NCBI GenBank assembly: GCA_013214885.1 | Contig: JABSRS010000014.1 | Coordinates: 2,102-20,867, forward strand | Reading direction: 5' to 3' | DNA length: 18,766 nt | From: Gammaproteobacteria bacterium | Lineage (GTDB): Bacteria; Pseudomonadota; Gammaproteobacteria; Enterobacterales; Psychrobiaceae | In this document: piece by piece, positions 14,075-18,766 of the stretch | Layout of the letters: every line of letters starts with the position of its first letter | Numbering within the stretch: the first letter of the stretch is position 1 | Notes under the pieces: generated by a model | The model's input: the letters and a program-made list of their open reading frames with translations, nothing else | Database searches by the model: none | What the model was told of the DNA's origin: nothing | Program-made: the position numbers and the translations under genes

Positions 14075-15346
14075 TTAAACTTGTTCTAGGGCCTGACTGA
14101 CATCGGCAATAATATCTTCGATATTCTCAATCCCAACCGAAATTCTAATCAGATCACGGCTGACACCAGCTGCAGCTAATTCATCGTCATCTAACTGGCG
14201 ATGAGTGGTTGATGCGGGGTGGCAAGCTAGTGATTTGGCATCGCCAATATTAACCAGACGCAAGATCATATTGAGACCATCAATAAATTTACCACCTGCT
14301 TCCAGACCACCTTTGATCCCAAAGCTTAGAATACCAGAAGCACGTCCGCCCGTGATTTTCTGGCACATTTGATAATAAGGACTGTCTGGCAATGCGGCAT
14401 AATTGACCCATGCGATCTTGTCATGCTGCGTTAGGTAATGGGCTAATGCCAGTGAGTTTTCACAATGACGATCCATCCGCAAACCTAAGGTTTCTAAGCC
14501 TTGTAAGATTAAAAATGAGTTAAATGGTGAAATTGCCGCTCCCATATTACGCAAAGGGACAACCCGACAACGGCCAATATATGCGGCTGCGCCTAACGCT
14601 TCAGTATATACCACACCATGGTATGAAGGATCGGGTTCATTCATCATTTTAAAGCGTTCTTTGTTCGCCACCCAATCAAACTTACCCGAGTCGACAATTG
14701 CGCCGCCAATCGACGTACCATGCCCGCCAATATATTTGGTTAAAGAATGAACCACGATATCGGCGCCCAACTCGAATGGGCGACATAGATAAGGTGTTGC
14801 TACGGTGTTATCGACAATCAATGGCACGCCATGCTGGTGAGCAATCTTCGCCAGCCTTTCGATATCGACAATGTTACCTGCGGGGTTACCAATCGATTCA
14901 CAAAATATTGCGCGGGTGTTTTGATCGATTGCTTGCTCAATGCCGTCAAAGTCATCAGCAGAGATCATTTTAACGTCGATGCCCTGCCTTGGGAACGTAT
15001 GGGCAAACAAATTGTACGTGCCACCGTATAGCTGACTGGTGCTTACAATGTTGGTCCCCACTTCACAAATACATTGAATGGCGTACGTGATAGCGGCCAT
15101 TCCCGATGCAACGGCCAAGGCACCAATACCACCTTCCATCACCGCAACACGCTGTTCGAGCACACTACTGGTTGGGTTCATGATGCGGGTGTAAATATTA
15201 CCAGCGACTTTTAAATCGAATAAATCAGCACCGTGCTGAGTATCATCAAAGGTGTATGACGTTGTTTGATAAATAGGAACTGCTGCCGCTTTGGTCGTCG
15301 CTTCTGACTCATAACCATGGTGCAATGCCAATGATTCTAGTTTCAT
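14075..15346 (-). CDS. metY: O-acetylhomoserine sulfhydrylase / aminocarboxypropyltransferase
   Basis: 423 residues from the ATG at 15346; the in-frame GTG at 15355 is part of the ribosome-binding sequence AGAGTG and is rejected as a start. A PLP enzyme of the Cys/Met family: it makes homocysteine from O-acetylhomoserine and sulfide (or methionine with methanethiol). Seen: SLALHHGYESEATTKAAAVP, then PIYQTTSYTF at the N-terminus, the PLP-phosphate loop ASGMAA, and the Schiff-base lysine K204 in HSLTKYIGGHG. NPTSSVLEQRVAVMEGG is the usual signature. Length near 425 with the extra central insertion (IVDSGKFDW onward) fits MetY rather than the shorter MetB/MetC/MetZ. Single gene, divergent from the histidine phosphatase gene. 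No MetJ boxes were found upstream. Confidence 0.92.
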   Translation of the reverse strand: MKLESLALHHGYESEATTKAAAVPIYQTTSYTFDDTQHGADLFDLKVAGNIYTRIMNPTSSVLEQRVAVMEGGIGALAVASGMAAITYAIQCICEVGTNIVSTSQLYGGTYNLFAHTFPRQGIDVKMISADDFDGIEQAIDQNTRAIFCESIGNPAGNIVDIERLAKIAHQHGVPLIVDNTVATPYLCRPFELGADIVVHSLTKYIGGHGTSIGGAIVDSGKFDWVANKERFKMMNEPDPSYHGVVYTEALGAAAYIGRCRVVPLRNMGAAISPFNSFLILQGLETLGLRMDRHCENSLALAHYLTQHDKIAWVNYAALPDSPYYQMCQKITGGRASGILSFGIKGGLEAGGKFIDGLNMILRLVNIGDAKSLACHPASTTHRQLDDDELAAAGVSRDLIRISVGIENIEDIIADVSQALEQV

Positions 15347-15487
15347 AATTTTCACTCTAAATTTAATAAATATTAACTTGAGTTTAGCCTTGGTATTAGA
15401 GATTAAATAGTAGACTAAAGGCGAAGGTGATAACGATAAAAATCGGCTAATCAGTTAGTTACTAATAGGTTGGTTAACAAAACTATT

Positions 15488-15539
15488 TTTGAACTGGTAA
15501 GGCAGTTTTGAACTGGTAAGCTAGATTTGAACTGTTAAG
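15488..15539 (+). repeat. Three direct repeats with 19-bp period, possible operator array
   Basis: TTTGAACTGGTAAG occurs at 15488-15501 and 15507-15520, and as TTTGAACTGTTAAG (one change) at 15526-15539, with unlike 5-base linkers. The linkers differ while the 14-mers are kept, which suggests protein binding sites on one helix face (19 bp, just under two turns) rather than simple slippage. They lie 34-85 bases before the phosphatase ATG, in the 226-base gap shared with metY. Confidence 0.7.
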
Positions 15540-15572
15540 ATAAGGCTCAGATTGATTTAGATTGAGATTTCG

Positions 15573-16037
15573 ATGCTAAAAATAATAATGTTAATACTGC
15601 TTTGTTGCAGCGGCTTAGCCCAAGCCATACCAACGGATATTTTCTTGCTACGTCATAGCGAGAAACTTAGCGGAAAAGATCCTCAGCTTTCGCCGCAAGG
15701 GCAACAGCGCTCACTTGAGGTGGCCAAGTTGTTAGCCCCGTATCAGCCGACCCTTTTACTGAGCACCGATTATCAACGGACCCAACAGACAATAGCACCG
15801 CTGGCACAACAGCTAAAACTTAAAGTCACCAGTTATGATCCACGAAAACTGACCGAGTTAGCTGATTGGATACAACGCCAGACTGGCGTTGTGGTGATAG
15901 TCGGTCATAGCAACACAACACCGCAACTAACTCAGCTATTATCAGGGCTGTCAGTAGCACCAATGGCCGAGCACCAGTACGGCACGATTTATCGTATAAC
16001 AACCACTAACCAAACAAGCACATTAACTACCCTATAG
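15573..16037 (+). CDS. Exported histidine phosphatase family protein
   Basis: 154 residues with an N-terminal signal peptide (MLKIIMLILLCCSGLAQA, cut near residue 18). The mature protein opens with the phosphohistidine motif LLRHSEK (R27, H28), then STDYQRTQQT, and the second catalytic histidine is H112 in VGHSNTTP. Members of this periplasmic branch remove phosphate from small esters; the substrate is not known. The protein is small for the superfamily but keeps both halves of the active site. The ribosome-binding sequence is weak (GAGA). The stop is 13 bases from the end of the convergent helicase gene, with no terminator visible between them. Regulation through the 19-bp repeats upstream is likely but unproven. 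Confidence 0.87.
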   Translation: MLKIIMLILLCCSGLAQAIPTDIFLLRHSEKLSGKDPQLSPQGQQRSLEVAKLLAPYQPTLLLSTDYQRTQQTIAPLAQQLKLKVTSYDPRKLTELADWIQRQTGVVVIVGHSNTTPQLTQLLSGLSVAPMAEHQYGTIYRITTTNQTSTLTTL

Positions 16038-16050
16038 ACCATCCTATAGA

Positions 16051-17976
16051 CTAGGCTAAGTGAGCCTTAACCCAAGTGGTAACTTCACTAAATGGATAAG
16101 TTTCAAGCCGAGCGAATCCTTGAATCGAACGCACTCTTAATCGAGTAAAAATCGGGGTTGTCAGGCCACACAAAAAACGACTGATTAAGATTGGACTTTG
16201 TTTATCACCAAGTTTTTCGCAAATAGCATTGGTGAGTTGGTGATAATCGAGTGTTGCCAGAGGCGCAGGTTGCGGCGTTACTGGCAATTGCGCTACTTTT
16301 CCCGCGCAAACTGAGCAATGTTCGCACGGCCCGGTTACAGTGAAATCTGAAAAGTAATGTGACAGCTGCTGCGACAAGCATTTATCACTCGCAAAGAAGT
16401 CCAGCAAATGGTGGATCCTTTTGATTTCACTGCCCTCTTTATCGATAAAGCGAGTGGCTAATTTTTGAGTTAACTTTTCGAGATTAAATTTTGGCACCAA
16501 CACTTGATACACTTGGGTCATTTGTTTGGTTTGCAGCTCAATCATTGATTGCTGATCAAGATAATCAAGGGCAGTAATCACTCGAGAGCGGCCGCTGGAA
16601 TATTGATTATTGAGGGTGTCAAAGTTAATGGTTGCCCACAACTTAGCTTTATCCGATGAGTTAAAAATCGCCTTAACAAAGTCCTGACGCTCACCGTTAA
16701 AACTAGCTAACACCTGCGCTTCACTGCTCAACACTTTATATTTATATTCGGCGAAGTAACTGTAAAGTGGCTTGATAATGCCAAGTATTTCAAGGTAAAC
16801 CAATAGCGTTTTTAGGCTTAACAAACGAATATTTGATTGGCTAGATAAACTGTTTTGAACGATTTCCCATTGCCCTTCACTGATCGCAATTTGTTCGAGT
16901 ACATAGGCAATGGCACTCGATTCTGGGGTATCACCATAAACAAAGTTTTCGAGCACATTGAGGTTATCGCGATTCGCTAGCACCAAACAATCCGAGCTGG
17001 CACCATCACGACCAGCACGGCCAATTTCTTGAGCGTAGTTTTCAATAGATTTCGGTAAATCATAATGGACAACAAAGCGAATGTCGCTTTTATCAATCCC
17101 CATCCCAAAAGCAATTGTCGCCACAATAACGTTGATTTTTCCTTGCATAAACTGCTGCTGAATTGACTGGCGTACGTCACTGTTCATTCCAGCATGATAG
17201 GCTTGGGCGTTAATGCCCTGCGCTGCTAATTGCTGCGCCACTTTTTCGGCGGTTTGTTGCAAAGTGACATAAACAATCCCTGATTGACCCGCTTTTGGTG
17301 CCAGCCAGCTTAACAGGTGAGGAATTTTTTGCTCGCTCGCCACGCCATCAACAGCAAGATTTAAATTAGGACGATAAAAGCCTGTTAGGGTAATGTTTTG
17401 CGGCTCGATGTCGAACTTGCGCCCCATATCTTCAATTACTTGTGAAGTCGCAGTAGCCGTTAGCAATAAGGCTTGTGGAATATTAAATTCACGACGATAT
17501 TGCGGTAACTTTAGGTAATCGGGTCTAAAATTATGGCCCCACTCTGAAATACAGTGAGCTTCGTCAACCACCAGTAATGACACTGGTACCCCCGATAAAA
17601 ACTGACGAAAGCGTTCGTTATTCAAACGTTCAACTGAGATCATCAATATTTTAATCGTGCCTTCTCGAACGCCTTTCATTACGGCATTGGCTTGTTCACG
17701 AGTTTGGGTAGAATCAATGCTAGCAGCACTGATCCCTTTGCTTTTTATAAACTCGAGTTGATCTTGCATCAATGCCAATAACGGCGACACCACTAACGTG
17801 AGATGGGGCAGCTGAGTCGCTGGCAGTTGATAGCATAACGACTTACCTGCCCCCGTTGGAAAAATAGCAGCGGCACTTTGCCCTTGTAAAATATTGGCAA
17901 CAACCTCGCCTTGCCCTGGACGAAATTGACTGAAACCAAAGTATTGACTAAGAAGTTGAGTTGTTTGCTCGCTCAT
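16051..17976 (-). CDS. RecQ-family ATP-dependent DNA helicase without HRDC domain
   Basis: 641 residues. Helicase core: FSQFRPGQGEVVANILQGQ (motif 0), Walker A PTGAGKS with K45, DEAH at 138-141 followed by CISEWGHNFRPDY (the RecQ aromatic-rich loop), LLTATAT (motif III), and IATIAFGMGIDKSDIRFVVH and QEIGRAGRDG (motifs V and VI). A zinc site follows near residues 545-570: C, then CEHCSVC. The last ~70 residues do not look like an HRDC domain. It unwinds 3' to 5' and probably serves in replication-fork or recombination repair. Alignment from memory suggests a paralogue and not the standard RecQ (E. coli 609 residues with HRDC), so no symbol is given. The start has GGTGGA upstream; the PDZ gene ends 66 bases before it on the same strand. 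Confidence 0.93.
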   Translation of the reverse strand: MSEQTTQLLSQYFGFSQFRPGQGEVVANILQGQSAAAIFPTGAGKSLCYQLPATQLPHLTLVVSPLLALMQDQLEFIKSKGISAASIDSTQTREQANAVMKGVREGTIKILMISVERLNNERFRQFLSGVPVSLLVVDEAHCISEWGHNFRPDYLKLPQYRREFNIPQALLLTATATSQVIEDMGRKFDIEPQNITLTGFYRPNLNLAVDGVASEQKIPHLLSWLAPKAGQSGIVYVTLQQTAEKVAQQLAAQGINAQAYHAGMNSDVRQSIQQQFMQGKINVIVATIAFGMGIDKSDIRFVVHYDLPKSIENYAQEIGRAGRDGASSDCLVLANRDNLNVLENFVYGDTPESSAIAYVLEQIAISEGQWEIVQNSLSSQSNIRLLSLKTLLVYLEILGIIKPLYSYFAEYKYKVLSSEAQVLASFNGERQDFVKAIFNSSDKAKLWATINFDTLNNQYSSGRSRVITALDYLDQQSMIELQTKQMTQVYQVLVPKFNLEKLTQKLATRFIDKEGSEIKRIHHLLDFFASDKCLSQQLSHYFSDFTVTGPCEHCSVCAGKVAQLPVTPQPAPLATLDYHQLTNAICEKLGDKQSPILISRFLCGLTTPIFTRLRVRSIQGFARLETYPFSEVTTWVKAHLA

Positions 17977-18042
17977 TGCTATTCCACCATAAAATAATAA
18001 GCGCCAATTATCGCAAAAGTTTGCTCCCTAATCGAGTCATTA

Positions 18043-18766
18043 CTAAAGTTGACACTTTCTCTGGGAGATCTTCCAAACAACAGGAGTCCAAAACAGCTCT
18101 TTTTTAGTTTTGTAACGCAGTTTGCTATTAAACTGTGCACCAAGGTGATACTTCATATTGGCTTTAATCTCAATCTCAATCGGCTTGGACTTTTGGATAC
18201 CATTAGGGCGGCGCACTCGGGGATCTGAAATATATTCGTGAAGATGAATGATGTGTTTGCCGACTGGTAACTTGATAAATTTAAGTGAAGTGTACGATCT
18301 CTCACCATCAATTTTTGCTACGGTTACAGGATGAATATCTCGTGCAGCTGGCGGCTTGTTAAAAATCGTTAAATTACCACAACTTGATGGGTCACTATTG
18401 GCTAGCATTTTATCAGCCGCGCCAACCGTGAAACTAACACTAGGGAGTTTTAAGCTAGCCACCTTGGTTGACAGCTGGCGTTGCTTACCACTGTTATTAA
18501 TGGTTAGTTCGAGCATGTCACCACCGCGCAGGTTTTTCAGCAGGTTTATCGTTTGAGAATTTTCGCTGTTAACACTAATACCATTAATCTTGGTAATAAA
18601 GTCACCGCTAGTAATGCCAAGCACATCGGCGGTACTGCCAGGTGTTACCGATAATACCTGGTAACCTTGCGCCGGTTGATTAACATCTAACACTAAACCA
18701 ATATTAGCCTGATCTTTCGATGGCATAGTCCAGCTATATTTAAAATCTTGGCTAGCGCGCCCTTCT
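18043..18766 (-). CDS. PDZ-domain protein, 5' end beyond the window
   Basis: The frame is open to the right edge (reading GRASQDFKYSWTMPSKDQAN from the first complete codons), so the ATG at 18726 is an internal methionine and the N-terminal part is missing. The visible 240 residues contain a PDZ domain: ANIGLVLD, VLSVTPGSTADVLGITSGDF, ITKINGISV and MLELTINNSGKQRQL. After it comes a beta-rich C-terminal region of about 120 residues that I do not recognise (VGKHIIHLHEYISDPRVRRP). PDZ modules bind C-terminal peptides, commonly in envelope proteases or secretion factors. No protease motif is in the visible part. Same strand as the helicase gene, 66 bases upstream of it. Confidence 0.8.
   Translation of the reverse strand, partial: EGRASQDFKYSWTMPSKDQANIGLVLDVNQPAQGYQVLSVTPGSTADVLGITSGDFITKINGISVNSENSQTINLLKNLRGGDMLELTINNSGKQRQLSTKVASLKLPSVSFTVGAADKMLANSDPSSCGNLTIFNKPPAARDIHPVTVAKIDGERSYTSLKFIKLPVGKHIIHLHEYISDPRVRRPNGIQKSKPIEIEIKANMKYHLGAQFNSKLRYKTKKELFWTPVVWKISQRKCQL

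Noticed and set aside
15356..15487. MetJ boxes upstream of metY
   Set aside because: No tandem AGACGTCT-like octamers were found; only an isolated TAGTAGACTA near 15407.

Overview
The window looks like a chromosomal segment of a marine, moderately AT-rich gammaproteobacterium, probably Alteromonadales (Shewanella/Colwellia/Psychrobium-like). This rests on the FabV-type enoyl reductase, the family makeup and the codon and motif style. The genus is an inference and no search was run.

Layout. (1) 1-4172 is ordinary core sequence: a minus-strand pair (a DsbA-like thioredoxin-fold protein followed by a DUF3754-type protein that runs off the left edge), then plus-strand fabV and an aspartate/aromatic aminotransferase, each closed by a clear intrinsic terminator. 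(2) 4173-12280 is an accessory tract full of broken genes: a small membrane protein whose well-placed start is out of frame, a ydhR homologue with one internal TAA, a LysR regulator lacking its DNA-binding half, an EamA transporter cut in half, a dps gene with two single-base deletions, a frnE/DsbA-like gene with an internal TAA, a PH-domain fragment and a solute-binding-protein fragment. Apparently intact genes lie between them: a secreted protein of unknown function, a full LysR regulator, an FMN reductase, a glutathionyl-hydroquinone reductase and tRNA-Trp(CCA). (3) 12363-18766 is intact again: a Bcr/CflA drug exporter behind a palindromic promoter, a small lipoprotein, O-acetylhomoserine sulfhydrylase, a periplasmic histidine phosphatase, a RecQ-family helicase without HRDC, and a PDZ protein that runs off the right edge.

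How the genes may work together. The middle tract looks like a former quinone/oxidative-stress locus: LysR (7767-8657), then divergently FMN reductase, Dps, glutathionyl-hydroquinone reductase and a FrnE-like oxidoreductase, with YdhR and its own LysR nearby. A dyad GTTYAC-N5-GTRAAC with a third half-site at an 11-bp step occurs three times: before the secreted-protein gene, before the EamA gene, and between the LysR and FMN reductase genes. This suggests one small LysR regulon that outlived the decay of several of its members.

Other regulatory structures are a 13-bp perfect inverted repeat covering the predicted -35 and -10 of the drug exporter, three 14-bp direct repeats with an exact 19-bp period before the histidine phosphatase, and a weak FadR-like site at about -37 of fabV. 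No CRISPR array, complete insertion sequence or phage gene was seen.
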